Position numbers and translations under genes: made by a program
Part shown: positions 8,439 through 17,113 of the stretch, one piece after another
Position numbering within the stretch: position 1 is the stretch's first letter
Layout of the letters: each line of letters starts with the position of its first letter
Notes under the pieces: generated by a model
What the model was told of the DNA's origin: nothing
Databases searched by the model: none
What the model saw: the letters and a program-made list of their open reading frames with translations, nothing else
Assembly: GCF_003050925.1 (NCBI RefSeq)
Contig: NZ_QAOV01000020.1
Coordinates: forward strand, 29,256-93,255
From: Pseudomonas sp. GV085
Lineage (GTDB): Bacteria; Pseudomonadota; Gammaproteobacteria; Pseudomonadales; Pseudomonadaceae
Direction: 5' to 3'
Length of the DNA: 64,000 bases

Positions 8439-9308
8439 TCACTCCTTCACGCTCATGAACTCTTCCGCGTAGCGGATGTACTCCTCGGGTTGGGTGTAGG
8501 TGTGCGTCAGCTCGGTCGCGTTCAGGTCCGAGGTCTGGGTGAGGATCTGGCGTTGCTCGCGCAGGCTGTCGTAGGTTGCCTTGATCGCGGCGAAGTAAGC
8601 GCCATGGCCGTCGATGGTCACTCGAACACCCAGTTCGGCCAGGCGCTTGTCATCGCGTAGCAGCGGGTTGCCGTAGGTCACCAGCATCAGCGGCACGCTC
8701 AGGTGCTCGGCGATCTGCTCCAGATGGTCGAAGTCCTTTACGCCCACCATGCAGATACCGTCGGCCCCGGCGCGCTGGTATTGCCGGGTGCGGCTGATGA
8801 TTTCCTGCACCGGCGCAATCCCCGCATGGGTGCGGGCGATGATCGCCATTTCCTTATCGCAGCGGGCTTCCAGTGCCGCGCGGATCTTGCCGACACCTTC
8901 GGCGACCGTGATCAGGTCGGTGGACTTGCGGCCAAACTGCGCAGGCAGCAGGGTGTCTTCGATGGTCAGCGCGGCGACGCCGGCCCGTTCGAGTTCGACG
9001 ATGGTGCGCATGACGTTGAGCGCGTTGCCGTAGCCGTGGTCGGCGTCGGCAATCACCGGCAACTGGGCGACACGGCCGATGCGGGTGGCCTGTTCAGCGA
9101 ATTCGCTGAGGGTGATCAGGGCAAAGTCAGGGGCGCCCAGCACTTGCAACGAGGCGACCGAACCACCAAGGATCCCGACTTCGAAGCCCAGGTCGGCGGC
9201 GATGCGGGCCGACATCGGGTCGAAAACCGAGGCTGTGTGGTAGCAGGTGTCGGAGGCGAACAATTGGCGAAAATTGCGGCGCAAATCTTGATGGGAAAGC
9301 CTGGACAT
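8439..9308 (-). CDS. Oxaloacetate decarboxylase, isocitrate lyase/PEP mutase superfamily
   Basis: A 289-residue TIM-barrel protein close in length and motifs to P. aeruginosa PA4872, a characterised oxaloacetate decarboxylase of the PEP mutase/isocitrate lyase superfamily. The metal site DADHGYGN, the strand-4 acid segment (LTIEDTLLP) and the RTHAG segment are present. The isocitrate lyase signature KKCGH is not, so lyase activity on isocitrate is unlikely. Start set at ATG 9306-9308, preceded by GGTGGA, rather than at an in-frame start 45 bases upstream. It stands alone, about 140 bp from aruG. Confidence 0.85.
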   Translation of the reverse strand: MSRLSHQDLRRNFRQLFASDTCYHTASVFDPMSARIAADLGFEVGILGGSVASLQVLGAPDFALITLSEFAEQATRIGRVAQLPVIADADHGYGNALNVMRTIVELERAGVAALTIEDTLLPAQFGRKSTDLITVAEGVGKIRAALEARCDKEMAIIARTHAGIAPVQEIISRTRQYQRAGADGICMVGVKDFDHLEQIAEHLSVPLMLVTYGNPLLRDDKRLAELGVRVTIDGHGAYFAAIKATYDSLREQRQILTQTSDLNATELTHTYTQPEEYIRYAEEFMSVKE

Positions 9309-9449
9309 ATGAGTTCCACCAATGGAATGGAGGGGCTTGAGCAAAAGTGTCAACGCCGAAGATTAAAAGGCTATCACGCGCGCAGGGGGAGAATGATGAC
9401 GAATTTGCCGGGTCAGTCAGATTGACGTCGCAACGATGGAGCTGATGAG

Positions 9450-10484
9450 TCACGCCGCCTCGGCCTGTTGCCGTTGGTCAGGCAGCGGCACGGCGCGCAC
9501 CGAGTCGCCGGGTTGCAGCTGCAAGCGCTTGGCGGTCAGGCGGTCAACCACCAGGCTGTTGCCCAACCGTCGGGCCGGGGCGCAGGTAATGCGGCAGTTT
9601 TCCAGGCGGCGGTTGTGGATCAGCCAGAGGGGCGCTTTATCGTCCGGCGAGCCGATGGCCAGTGACAGCGGTTGGCTGTCGCGCACGGTGCGGATCCCGC
9701 AAACCGGGGCTTCAAGGACCGGTCCGCCGTCGAAGATATCGATGTAGCCCTTGTGGGCAAACCCTTCGGCGCTGAGGATTTTCAGGGCCGGCTCGGTATT
9801 CGGGTGGGCCTTGCCGATCACCGCCTGGGCCTGTTCGGTAAGCAGGCAGGTGTACAGCGGCTGGCGCGGCATCAATTCGGCGATGAACGATTTGTTGCCC
9901 AGCCCGGACAAGTGATCGGCGTGGCTGAAATCCATCTTGAAAAAGTGCCGGCCGAGGCTGTCCCAGAACGGCGAGCCACCTCGTTCGTCGGCACTGCCGC
10001 GTAACTCGGCGATGAGCCGGTTGCCGAACAGCTGCGTAAACTCGGCCACAAACAACAAACGTCCGAGCGAAAGCAAACGGCCGTTGCTGCCCTGGCGCTG
10101 ATCGGCGCGCAGGTACAGCGAGCAGACTTGCGATTGCCCGGTCAATTCATTGCTCAGGAACAGGGTCGGGATCTGGCGCTCGATACCCAGGTCCGGTGCC
10201 GCACTGACCGTCAGCCCGACCCGGTAGTTGTACCAGGGCTCGCGCAGGCCGACGCCCCCCGTCAGAGCGCTGACGCCCACCACTTGCTGCTCGTCGTCCT
10301 CGAGCACGAACAGATAATCGGCATCGGCCCGATCGACCTGCCCGGCGAACGTGCGTCGGGCCCAGCGGATCCGGTGGGCCAGGCGTTCTTCGTCGGCCGG
10401 CAGGCTGGTAAGTCCCGGAACGGCCTGACGCACCAGCGTGACCAGGGCGGGCAGATCGGTGATCTGGACCGGACGGACAATCAT
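9450..10484 (-). CDS. aruG: Arginine N-succinyltransferase, AruG-type subunit
   Basis: A 344-residue AstA-family acyltransferase that opens MIVRPV and resembles the second (AruG) subunit of the Pseudomonas arginine/ornithine succinyltransferase. That enzyme transfers succinyl from succinyl-CoA to arginine in the AST pathway. Family blocks include SPFWDSLGRHFF, FIAELMP and YIDIFDGGP. It lies 52 bp downstream of an AruF-type partner. The rest of the aru operon (aruC, aruD, aruB, aruE) is absent on both sides, so this pair may be a second copy with a different acceptor or control. Confidence 0.82.
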   Translation of the reverse strand: MIVRPVQITDLPALVTLVRQAVPGLTSLPADEERLAHRIRWARRTFAGQVDRADADYLFVLEDDEQQVVGVSALTGGVGLREPWYNYRVGLTVSAAPDLGIERQIPTLFLSNELTGQSQVCSLYLRADQRQGSNGRLLSLGRLLFVAEFTQLFGNRLIAELRGSADERGGSPFWDSLGRHFFKMDFSHADHLSGLGNKSFIAELMPRQPLYTCLLTEQAQAVIGKAHPNTEPALKILSAEGFAHKGYIDIFDGGPVLEAPVCGIRTVRDSQPLSLAIGSPDDKAPLWLIHNRRLENCRITCAPARRLGNSLVVDRLTAKRLQLQPGDSVRAVPLPDQRQQAEAA

Positions 10485-10536
10485 GCGGCTGTTCCTTGTT
10501 CGTGTGTGCTCGGGCGGTGACGTCGCTGGCGGGTAT

Positions 10537-11553
10537 TCACAGGGCGATCAGCCTGATCGGGCTGCCCTCGGTCACCTTCAGCGCCTTGCACATGGCTGCG
10601 TCCAGTGTCACGGGTTGCCCGGCGATGTAATCAAGATCGGCGACGATGGCCCGGTAATCCTTCAAGGACTCGTTGCTCACCAGAAAGCTGCCGCGGGCAT
10701 CGATCACAGGTCCCGGCCGCGTGATAGCGCACTGGCTGTAGGCGATGGAACGAATGCCCGACGTGCGCGCATACAGGGTCGGGCCTCCATCGAACAAATC
10801 GATGTAGCTGTTGGTTTCGAAGCCTTCACGCTCGAGGATATCGAAGGCTTCCTGGCCGTCGGGGTGGATGCTGCCGATACAGTCCTGTGCCGCCTGGGGC
10901 AGCATGGGCACGTAAATCGGATACTGCGGCATCAGTTCGGCGAGAAAGGTGCGGCTCTGCAGGCCGCAAAGCCGTTCGGCCTCGACGTAGGGCAAGTCGA
11001 AGAAATGCTTGCCCACGGCATCCCAAAATGGCGAGTGGCCTTCATCACTGCTGTAGCCGACGATTTCGGTGATCACCGTTTCGGAAAAACGCCGGGCGTG
11101 GGCGGCGATGAACAACAGGCGCGCCCGCGACAGCAGTTCGGAATGCGCGCTGCGCACACGCGCGGCATCGATATGGAAGCCCCGCAGCAGGGTGTGGCCA
11201 CTGAGGTCGTGGCACAACGACAAGGCCGGTACACCGTGCTCGATGTTCAGTTCCCTCGAGGCACTGGTGAAGTGCCGGTTGCGCAGGCTGTAGAACGGCT
11301 CGTTGAACCCCGCCGTAGCGAGGATTTCCGAGCAGCCGACCAGGTGCTGCGTCGTCAGGTCTTCGAGCACAAAGAAATAGTTTTCCGGGCCATGACCCGC
11401 GACGTCCTTCTCGAACGACGCACAGGAATCGAGGATTTTTCCGTGTAACCGTTCGCTATCGTCGGGCAGGGATGTAACGCCCACGAGGCTTTCACGAGCC
11501 AGCCTTTGTAACTGGGGCAGGTCGGCTGACTCGACTGGACGCAAGACCAGCAT
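10537..11553 (-). CDS. aruF: Arginine N-succinyltransferase, AruF-type subunit
   Basis: A 338-residue AstA-family protein with the AruF-type start (MLVLRPVESADLPQLQRLA) and the shared blocks SPFWDAVGKHFF, FLAELMPQYPIYVP and YIDLFDGGPTLYARTSGIRS. It probably forms a heteromer with the AruG-type product of the next gene. First gene of a two-gene unit preceded by more than 500 bp without genes. The call to subunit type is from remembered family sequences. An orphan pair lacking downstream pathway genes means the true substrate could be another basic amino acid. Confidence 0.82.
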   Translation of the reverse strand: MLVLRPVESADLPQLQRLARESLVGVTSLPDDSERLHGKILDSCASFEKDVAGHGPENYFFVLEDLTTQHLVGCSEILATAGFNEPFYSLRNRHFTSASRELNIEHGVPALSLCHDLSGHTLLRGFHIDAARVRSAHSELLSRARLLFIAAHARRFSETVITEIVGYSSDEGHSPFWDAVGKHFFDLPYVEAERLCGLQSRTFLAELMPQYPIYVPMLPQAAQDCIGSIHPDGQEAFDILEREGFETNSYIDLFDGGPTLYARTSGIRSIAYSQCAITRPGPVIDARGSFLVSNESLKDYRAIVADLDYIAGQPVTLDAAMCKALKVTEGSPIRLIAL

Positions 11554-12116
11554 GGAGACACTCCTGTATCAAACGATTCGACGGTTTGGGCCGAACCTGA
11601 CTATCACTGTCGGTTTTTCCACACATTCAACCGGTGGTCGTCTGAACGTTGTCAGGCGCCACTCTTTTTCTTGTCAGATGTTTATTGGAGTGGACCGCAT
11701 TAAACAAGAAACGGGCGATTCGGCGGCAGGCGATGCCTGGCCAGATGCGTTGATCGGGTATTCGAGAAAGGGTGTCCGGGCTCCTGCTGGATGAGTGTGG
11801 AACATGATTTAACAGTCCGTTGAAAGGAGTATTTAATTATCGCGTCCTGCCTGTCTAGTGAATTTTCGCGTGGTCTGGCCGTGCCCGAAAAAGGGGCGAA
11901 GTGCCTGTACCAAGGGACTACGCCGATGTCGTAAAGTCTTGTAGGTGATTGCCTTGATTGCGGTCAGCCATAACAGAAAACCTGGCAGGAAATGACTGAA
12001 GGATCCGTTTCAGGCAGGAAAATTAAACACCACCCGGGGCTGCTTTGTTGCGGCACAATTGCCCGATGGCGGTCCCCTGACGCCGTCGTTCCTTTCCATC
12101 TTTAGAGTGATTGCTG
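11554..12116. other. Gene-free region upstream of aruF and cobF units
   Basis: About 560 bp between divergent units. It must hold both promoters. I looked for a cobalamin riboswitch before the cobF unit and for ArgR-type sites before aruF and found neither convincingly. Short reading frames here have no ribosome sites or family features. Confidence 0.4.
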
Positions 12117-12689
12117 GTGCAGGCGACCCGTTTAACCCTGATTTGTCATGCTCGAACCGTCGCACAGAAATTGGCGCGTTTTCCATTGGACGAGCCTCTG
12201 GAGATGGATTGGCAAGCGCTCAGGCTTTCCCGTGGCAATCAGTTCAAGGGCACTCCACGCCTCGTCTGCGGCCCGGAATTGCGCACCCGGCAAACCGCTG
12301 AACTGTTCGGCAGCGCATCGGAGATTGTTGACGCGCTGAAGGACTGCGACTTCGGGCGCTGGGGCGGTGAGCGCATTGGCGATCTGCAAAAAAACGCTTC
12401 CGAAGCGCTCCAGCATTGGCTGGGCGACCCGGCTTCGGCACCCCACGGTGGTGAGTCGCTGGTGCAACTGGGCGAGCGCGTGGGCGCGTGGTTGACAACG
12501 TTGCAGTCGACGCCAGGGCACATCGTTGCCATTACCCATCCCTTCGTCATCCGCGCCGCACTGACGCAGGTGTTGCAAGGCGCATCGTCCGGCCTGATCG
12601 ACGTCGAACCCCTGTCGGCGGTCGAGTTGCGGTTCCATGGCCGCTGGCGGCTGCGCTTGCCGGGCACCGGCCCCGAGGACTTGCTGTGA
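12117..12689 (+). CDS. Histidine-phosphatase-fold protein with altered active-site motif
   Basis: A 190-residue protein of the histidine phosphatase (phosphoglycerate mutase-like) fold. The usual RHG-x-T start motif reads CHART: the catalytic histidine is kept but the phosphate-binding arginine is cysteine. Other expected elements are present (RTRQTAELF, DFGRWGG, the second histidine in ITHPFVIRA). GTG 12117 is preferred because AGAGTGA is well spaced; a TTG six bases upstream is possible. Its stop overlaps the cobF start (TGATG), so a role beside cobalamin synthesis is likely, perhaps like CobC. Activity may be reduced or different. Confidence 0.7.
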   Translation: MQATRLTLICHARTVAQKLARFPLDEPLEMDWQALRLSRGNQFKGTPRLVCGPELRTRQTAELFGSASEIVDALKDCDFGRWGGERIGDLQKNASEALQHWLGDPASAPHGGESLVQLGERVGAWLTTLQSTPGHIVAITHPFVIRAALTQVLQGASSGLIDVEPLSAVELRFHGRWRLRLPGTGPEDLL

Positions 12690-13444
12690 TGAAAAAACTC
12701 CTGGTCATCGGTATCGGTGCTGGCAATCCCGACTACATCACGATGCAAGCGGTGAAGGCGCTGAATCAGGTCGACGTTTTTTTTCTCATGGACAAGGGCG
12801 AGAGCAAAAACACACTCATCGATTTGCGGCGCGAAATCTGTTCACGCTACATCACCGACCACGCTTACCGTTTTGTCGAAGCCCACAGCCCGGAGCGCGA
12901 GCGCGGTGAAGTGGACTACAAGACCAGTGTCGACGACCTGAACCTGGCCAGGCAGCAGACCTTCGAACGGCTGATCAACGAGGAATTGTCCGACGGCCAG
13001 TGTGGTGGTTTTCTGGTGTGGGGCGATCCGGCGCTGTACGACAGCACCCTGCGCATCTTGCAGGCGATCCAGCTCTCTGGCGCCTGTGCATTCGAATTCG
13101 AGGTGATCCCCGGCATTACCAGCGTCCAGGCGTTGGCGGCACAGCACAAGGTGCCGCTCAACCAGATTGGCCGCTCGGTTGAAATCACCACGGGCCGGCG
13201 TCTGGCGGCAGGGCAGGTGAGCGATGCCGACAGCCTGGTGGTGATGCTCGATGCTCAGGATGCTTACCGTCAGGTGGTGGATCAGGACACCGAGATTTAC
13301 TGGGGCGCCTATCTGGGGACGCCGGATCAAATCCTGATCAGCGGCAGGCTCAAGGATGTGGCGGATGAAATCGAACGGGTGCGCAAGGCTGCAAGGCTGG
13401 CCAATGGCTGGATCATGGATACCTATTTGTTGCGCAAGCCTTGA
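12689..13444 (+). CDS. cobF: Precorrin-6A synthase (deacetylating)
   Basis: A 251-residue tetrapyrrole methylase. CobF methylates precorrin-5 at C1 and removes the acetyl group, giving precorrin-6A in the aerobic cobalamin pathway. The N-terminal SAM-binding loop (IGIGAGNPDYIT), the WGDPALYDST motif and the EVIPGITSVQ motif are all present, and the C-terminal region matches CobF rather than CobM or CobJ. The ATG overlaps the upstream stop by one base. No other cob gene is next to it, which is common for cobF in Pseudomonas. A REP pair follows. Confidence 0.9.
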   Translation: MKKLLVIGIGAGNPDYITMQAVKALNQVDVFFLMDKGESKNTLIDLRREICSRYITDHAYRFVEAHSPERERGEVDYKTSVDDLNLARQQTFERLINEELSDGQCGGFLVWGDPALYDSTLRILQAIQLSGACAFEFEVIPGITSVQALAAQHKVPLNQIGRSVEITTGRRLAAGQVSDADSLVVMLDAQDAYRQVVDQDTEIYWGAYLGTPDQILISGRLKDVADEIERVRKAARLANGWIMDTYLLRKP

Positions 13445-13467
13445 GCGCTGAATTGCCCGGTCTGGCG

Positions 13468-13539
13468 CCTTCGCGAGCAGGCTCGCTCCCACATTATTTG
13501 AAATGCAGTTCCCTGTGGGAGCGAGCCTGCTCGCGAAGA
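13468..13539. repeat. REP pair
   Basis: Two inverted CTTCGCGAGCAGGCTCGCTCCCACA-type units between the convergent ends of cobF and the GlxA-type regulator. Confidence 0.85.
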
Positions 13540-13555
13540 GGCCCTCGAGAACACC

Positions 13556-14530
13556 TCAAAAACCAGCATTGCCCCCACGCCCAAACCGCTCCCGATACAC
13601 CGACGGCGGCACGCCAACCACCGTTCGAAAGGCCACCCGGAAGCTTTCCACCGAGCGATAACCACAACGTTCGGCTATCAGCTCGGTGTTCTGGTCGCTG
13701 CTTTCCAGCAGTTCGCGGGCGCGGCCCAGGCGTTCGTGCTGCAACCAGGTTTTTGGTGACTGGCCACTGGCTTCAGTGAAGCGGCGCAGGAACGTGCGTT
13801 CGCTCATGGCAGCTTCGCTGGCCAGGTCGCGCACCTCCAGCGGCTCGTGCAAACGCTCGCGTGCCCACTGCATGACACGGGAAAGATCGCTGCGCGGTGT
13901 CGGGCTGACCGGTGTCGGAATGAATTGCGCCTGGCCACCACTGCGTTGCGGGGACATGACCAGGCGTCGGGCCACGGAGTTGGCCACCTGCGTACCGAAA
14001 TCCCGTGCCACCAGATGCAGGCAGGCATCGATGCCTGCCGCGCTGCCAGCGGAAGTGATCAATTGGCCTGAATCGACATACAGCACGCCCGGGTCCACCA
14101 GGATGCCGGGAAACCGCTCGGCCAGTTCCGAGGTATAGCGCCAGTGCGTGGTCGCGCCGCGCCCGTCGAGCAAGCCGGTGGCGGCGAGGACGAAAACACC
14201 GGAGCAGATCGACAGCAACCGCGCCCCCCGCGCATGGGCCTGGCGCAGGGCGGCGATCAGCGGCGCGGGTACTGCGGCGCTGCGGTCGCGCCAGCCGGGG
14301 ATGATGATGGTCCGCGCGTCGGCGAGCATTTCCATGCCGCCATCGGCCAGGACCTGGATGCCACCCATGGCACGCATCGGGCCATGATCGATGGCGACGA
14401 TACGATGCTCGTACCACGGGAAATCGAATTCCGGGCGTGGCAGGCCGAAGATCTCCACGGCAATGCCGAACTCGAACGTGCAGAGGCCGTCGTAGGCCAG
14501 AATCGCAACCATTCCTGGGCTGAGGTGCAT
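13556..14530 (-). CDS. GlxA-type transcriptional regulator (DJ-1/PfpI + AraC)
   Basis: A 324-residue two-domain regulator: an N-terminal DJ-1/PfpI (amidotransferase-like) domain to about residue 190, with the nucleophile-elbow region LLSICSGVFVLAATG, then a C-terminal AraC/XylS double helix-turn-helix (MSERTFLRRFTEASGQSP and YRSVESFRVAFRTVVGVPPS). Start placed at ATG 14528-14530, where the DJ-1 strand begins; 46 upstream in-frame residues do not resemble the family. It is divergent from a rhodanese gene 101 bp away, which is its likely target. The effector is unknown. Confidence 0.88.
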   Translation of the reverse strand: MHLSPGMVAILAYDGLCTFEFGIAVEIFGLPRPEFDFPWYEHRIVAIDHGPMRAMGGIQVLADGGMEMLADARTIIIPGWRDRSAAVPAPLIAALRQAHARGARLLSICSGVFVLAATGLLDGRGATTHWRYTSELAERFPGILVDPGVLYVDSGQLITSAGSAAGIDACLHLVARDFGTQVANSVARRLVMSPQRSGGQAQFIPTPVSPTPRSDLSRVMQWARERLHEPLEVRDLASEAAMSERTFLRRFTEASGQSPKTWLQHERLGRARELLESSDQNTELIAERCGYRSVESFRVAFRTVVGVPPSVYRERFGRGGNAGF

Positions 14531-14631
14531 TTGGCGGAAAGTTCCCGGTGAGTGTCTTGTGCGCCACTGTAGCGGCAAGTGGCTGGCGGATAAAGTCCTC
14601 CTACACCCACCGATTCCTTGGAGTACACAAC

Positions 14632-15066
14632 ATGACCAGTCTGGTACGCGAAATTCCCGCCGCCCCATCGGCCATCGCCCTGATGCATTTCAGCAACCGT
14701 CTGACGTTCGAAACCGATTGTTCCGACGTCCACGGCAGCCAGCTGGCTGGCGAAGTCGATTTCGTTCTGGTGGATGTTCGTGGCCCGCTGGCGTTCGAAC
14801 GCGGGCATGTGTCGGGAGCGATCAACATTCCCAGGCGCTTGCTGACCGCCGAAGGTTTGGCCGGGTATCCGAAAAACAGCCTGTTTGTGGTCTATTGCGC
14901 GGGGCCTCATTGCAATGGCGCCAACAAGGCTGCAGTGAAACTGGCGGCCCTGGGTTATCCGGTCAAGGAGATGATCGGCGGCGTGACCGGGTGGCTGGAT
15001 GAAGGGTTTGAATTGAGTGTCGGGGTACAGCGGCAAGCCAGCAGCGTGGTCGGTTGCGAGTGTTGA
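14632..15066 (+). CDS. Rhodanese-like sulfurtransferase
   Basis: A 144-residue single-domain rhodanese. The DVRGPLAFERGHVSGAINIP block and the active-site loop CAGPHC (C89 and C94) are intact, so persulfide transfer is likely. ATG 14632 is preceded by TTGGAG. It is divergent from the GlxA-type regulator, a pairing often seen in Pseudomonas, and ends in a hairpin shared with the convergent amidotransferase gene. Confidence 0.88.
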   Translation: MTSLVREIPAAPSAIALMHFSNRLTFETDCSDVHGSQLAGEVDFVLVDVRGPLAFERGHVSGAINIPRRLLTAEGLAGYPKNSLFVVYCAGPHCNGANKAAVKLAALGYPVKEMIGGVTGWLDEGFELSVGVQRQASSVVGCEC

Positions 15067-15075
15067 TGTAACCGT

Positions 15076-15150
15076 AAAAGATCGCAGGCTGCGCCAGCTC
15101 CTACATTGGATTGCGGTGCCTGTAGGAGCTGGCGCAGCCTGCGATCTTTT
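15076..15150. terminator. 30-bp perfect inverted repeat (REP variant), bidirectional terminator
   Basis: A perfect 30-bp inverted repeat (15076-15105 and 15121-15150) with a 15-base loop, ending in AGATCTTTT and followed by GATCTTTTTTATT. It sits exactly between convergent genes. It belongs to the GTAGGAGCTGCC/GCGCAG subtype of palindromes, not the CGAGC-TGCTCGCG subtype. Confidence 0.75.
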
Positions 15151-15158
15151 GATCTTTT

Positions 15159-15797
15159 TTATTGATTTGCGGCCGCCCACCACTCATCCAGTGTCGCTTC
15201 CAACCACGCGGCCACCGCTGCATAAGCCTCGGTCTCCTGCTCCCCCCGTGGCAACGGCGACTCATCGCCAAAATGCGCATTGAGCAAGGCCACCGATTCG
15301 GCATTCCACTCCGGATGAAACTGCAACCCCAGCCGCGTCGGCCCGGCGCGGTACATCTGCTGTGCGCATAACGCGCTGCTGGCCAGCAGTTGCGCGGCAG
15401 GCGGCAGGTCGATGGCGTCTTCGTGCCACTCCAGCGCCTTCAGCGTTTGCCCATCGATAAAGGTCACGCGGGTCCATCCGGTTTCGGTCTGGTCCATCCG
15501 CCGTACATTCCCTCCGAGACTCAGCGCCAGCAACTGTGCCCCCAGGCAAATCGCGAATACGGCCCCACCCAGTACCAGAGTGCCTGCGAGCCATTGCCGT
15601 TCGGCTTCCAGCCAGGCCGGACCGGCATTGGATTCGTAAGGCCCACCCAACAGGATCACGGGATCGGCGCTGACGGGCGGCAATTGGCCCAGGTCGGCGC
15701 GAAACACCTTCAGCGCCAGCCCTCGGGATTCGGCCCAGATGGCGATGGCACCCGGACCTTCGGCGGGGTGGTGCTGGATCAGGTTCAACGTGGGCAT
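15159..15797 (-). CDS. Class I glutamine amidotransferase-like protein
   Basis: A 212-residue stand-alone glutamine amidotransferase domain with the nucleophile in ICLGAQ (C84) and the His-Glu pair in LQFHPE (H161, E163). All three triad residues are therefore present. Similar Pseudomonas proteins are GMP synthase-like amidotransferases without a synthetase domain, and their partner is generally not known. Start is ATG 15795-15797 (MPTLNLIQHH). No neighbour suggests the acceptor. Confidence 0.82.
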   Translation of the reverse strand: MPTLNLIQHHPAEGPGAIAIWAESRGLALKVFRADLGQLPPVSADPVILLGGPYESNAGPAWLEAERQWLAGTLVLGGAVFAICLGAQLLALSLGGNVRRMDQTETGWTRVTFIDGQTLKALEWHEDAIDLPPAAQLLASSALCAQQMYRAGPTRLGLQFHPEWNAESVALLNAHFGDESPLPRGEQETEAYAAVAAWLEATLDEWWAAANQ

Positions 15798-16127
15798 TAC
15801 GCTAGTCTCGATGGGACGCAAGGGCACTCAATGTGCCGTAAAACATCCAGCATCGCCAGTCGTCTCATTCCGTCGGATGCAGCCGCAAACGCTGCAGGTT
15901 TGTGCTGAAAACGCGACTTGTCCGACAGACTTTGCCCCGTGATGGCGCGTGCATCTCAATACCTCCATCCTGCCGCCACTTTTCTATAAATATTTGTCGC
16001 CTCGGCGTAATTTGCCCTCCGGTAGCCACTCTAGACTGCCGGCCACTTCGGTTCCCGCTCACAAAGCGATAACCGAACGCTGCCAATCGAAGCTGCCAAT
16101 AAAAGCCTCCGCGCACAGGAGTTATAA
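15798..16127. other. Upstream region of the arginine-type binding protein gene
   Basis: Gene-free 330 bp. It contains an AT-rich TATAAATAT (15985-15993), a plausible -10 region, and a TGTCGC-N8-AA sequence (15995-16010), which resembles one half-site of the Pseudomonas ArgR operator. A second half-site at the usual 21-bp spacing is not clear. CAGGAG lies before ATG 16128. Confidence 0.4.
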
Positions 16128-16907
16128 ATGAAGAAGCTAGTGATGTTCGGTGCCCTGGCACTGTCGATGTTGTCCCTGACCGCCGTGGCTGATGACGCCA
16201 AGCCGATCCGCATCGGCATCGAAGCCGGCTACCCGCCATTCTCGATGAAAACCCCTGACGGCAAACTCACCGGTTTCGACGTGGACATCGGCGACGCCCT
16301 GTGCGAGCAGATGAAGGTCAAGTGCACCTGGGTCGAGCAAGAGTTCGACGGCCTGATCCCTGCACTGAAGGTCAAGAAAATCGACGCCATCTTGTCGTCC
16401 ATGACCATCACTGACGATCGCAAGAAGAACGTCGATTTCACCATCAAGTACTACCACACCCCGGCGCGCTTCGTGATGAAGGAAGGCAGCGACGTCAAGG
16501 ACCCGCTGACCGAACTCAAGGGCAAGAAAGTCGGTGTGCTGCGTGCCAGTACCCACGACCGCTTCGCCACTGAAGTATTGCAACCGGCGGGAATTGTCCT
16601 GGTGCGTTACGGCTCCCAGCAGGAAGCCAACCTGGACATGGTCTCCGGCCGCATTGACGCGTTGCTGGCCGATTCGGTCAACCTGGACGACGGTTTCCTG
16701 AAAACCGACGCCGGTAAAGGTTTTGCCTTCGTCGGCCCTGAGTACAACGATCCGGAATACTTCGGTGGCGGCGCCGGCATTGCCGTGCGCAAGGGTGATA
16801 CCGCCCTGGCCGAGAAATTCAACACAGCGATCACCGACATCCGCGCCAACGGCAAGTACAAGCAAGTGCAGGACAAGTACTTCAAGTTTGACGTTTATGG
16901 CGAGTAA
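16128..16907 (+). CDS. Periplasmic lysine/arginine/ornithine-type binding protein
   Basis: A 259-residue family 3 solute-binding protein with a Sec signal (cleavage near TAVADD). The mature protein has the features of basic-amino-acid binders (ArgT/HisJ/AotJ): IGIEAGYPPFSMKTPDGKLTGFDVDIGDALC, ILSSMTIT and GVLRASTHDRFA. It binds its ligand in the periplasm for an ABC importer. No permease or ATPase gene is near; it is closed by a strong terminator, and the next gene is an AstE-like hydrolase. It may share a transporter encoded elsewhere. Confidence 0.88.
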   Translation: MKKLVMFGALALSMLSLTAVADDAKPIRIGIEAGYPPFSMKTPDGKLTGFDVDIGDALCEQMKVKCTWVEQEFDGLIPALKVKKIDAILSSMTITDDRKKNVDFTIKYYHTPARFVMKEGSDVKDPLTELKGKKVGVLRASTHDRFATEVLQPAGIVLVRYGSQQEANLDMVSGRIDALLADSVNLDDGFLKTDAGKGFAFVGPEYNDPEYFGGGAGIAVRKGDTALAEKFNTAITDIRANGKYKQVQDKYFKFDVYGE

Positions 16908-16925
16908 GCGAGCGGGTTGAAAAAG

Positions 16926-16957
16926 TGGCAACCGTTGGCGCGGTTGCCATTTTTTTT
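16926..16957 (+). terminator. Rho-independent terminator
   Basis: Stem TGGCAACCG (16926-16934) and CGGTTGCCA (16941-16949), six-base loop, then a run of eight T. It closes the binding-protein gene. Confidence 0.92.
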
Positions 16958-16994
16958 GTGTTCCTGATTTATCCTGCCTGACACATATCCCAAC

Positions 16995-17094
16995 TGTAGG
17001 AGCGAGCTTGCTCGCGATGGACGTTAACGATGACGCGTTGTCATTGGATAAACGCGGCGCCGGTGAGCCCATCGCGAGCAAGCTCGCTCCTACA
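16995..17094. repeat. REP element, 100 bp with conserved spacer
   Basis: TGTAGGAGCGAGCTTGCTCGCGATGG inverted at the far end. The spacer starts ACGTTAACGATGACGCG, which is shared with other full-length copies in the window. It ends about 20 bp before the AstE-like gene start, so it lies in that gene's leader. Confidence 0.85.
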
Positions 17095-17113
17095 GGTTCT
17101 GTAGGAGTTTCCC

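Noticed and set aside
11801..12116. Cobalamin riboswitch before the cobF unit
   Set aside because: The conserved B12-box and the GCCACTG-type core are not present.
12488..12688. N-terminal extension of CobF
   Set aside because: The CobF SAM-binding strand begins at the ATG at 12689, which overlaps the upstream stop. The extension is the phosphatase-like gene in another frame.
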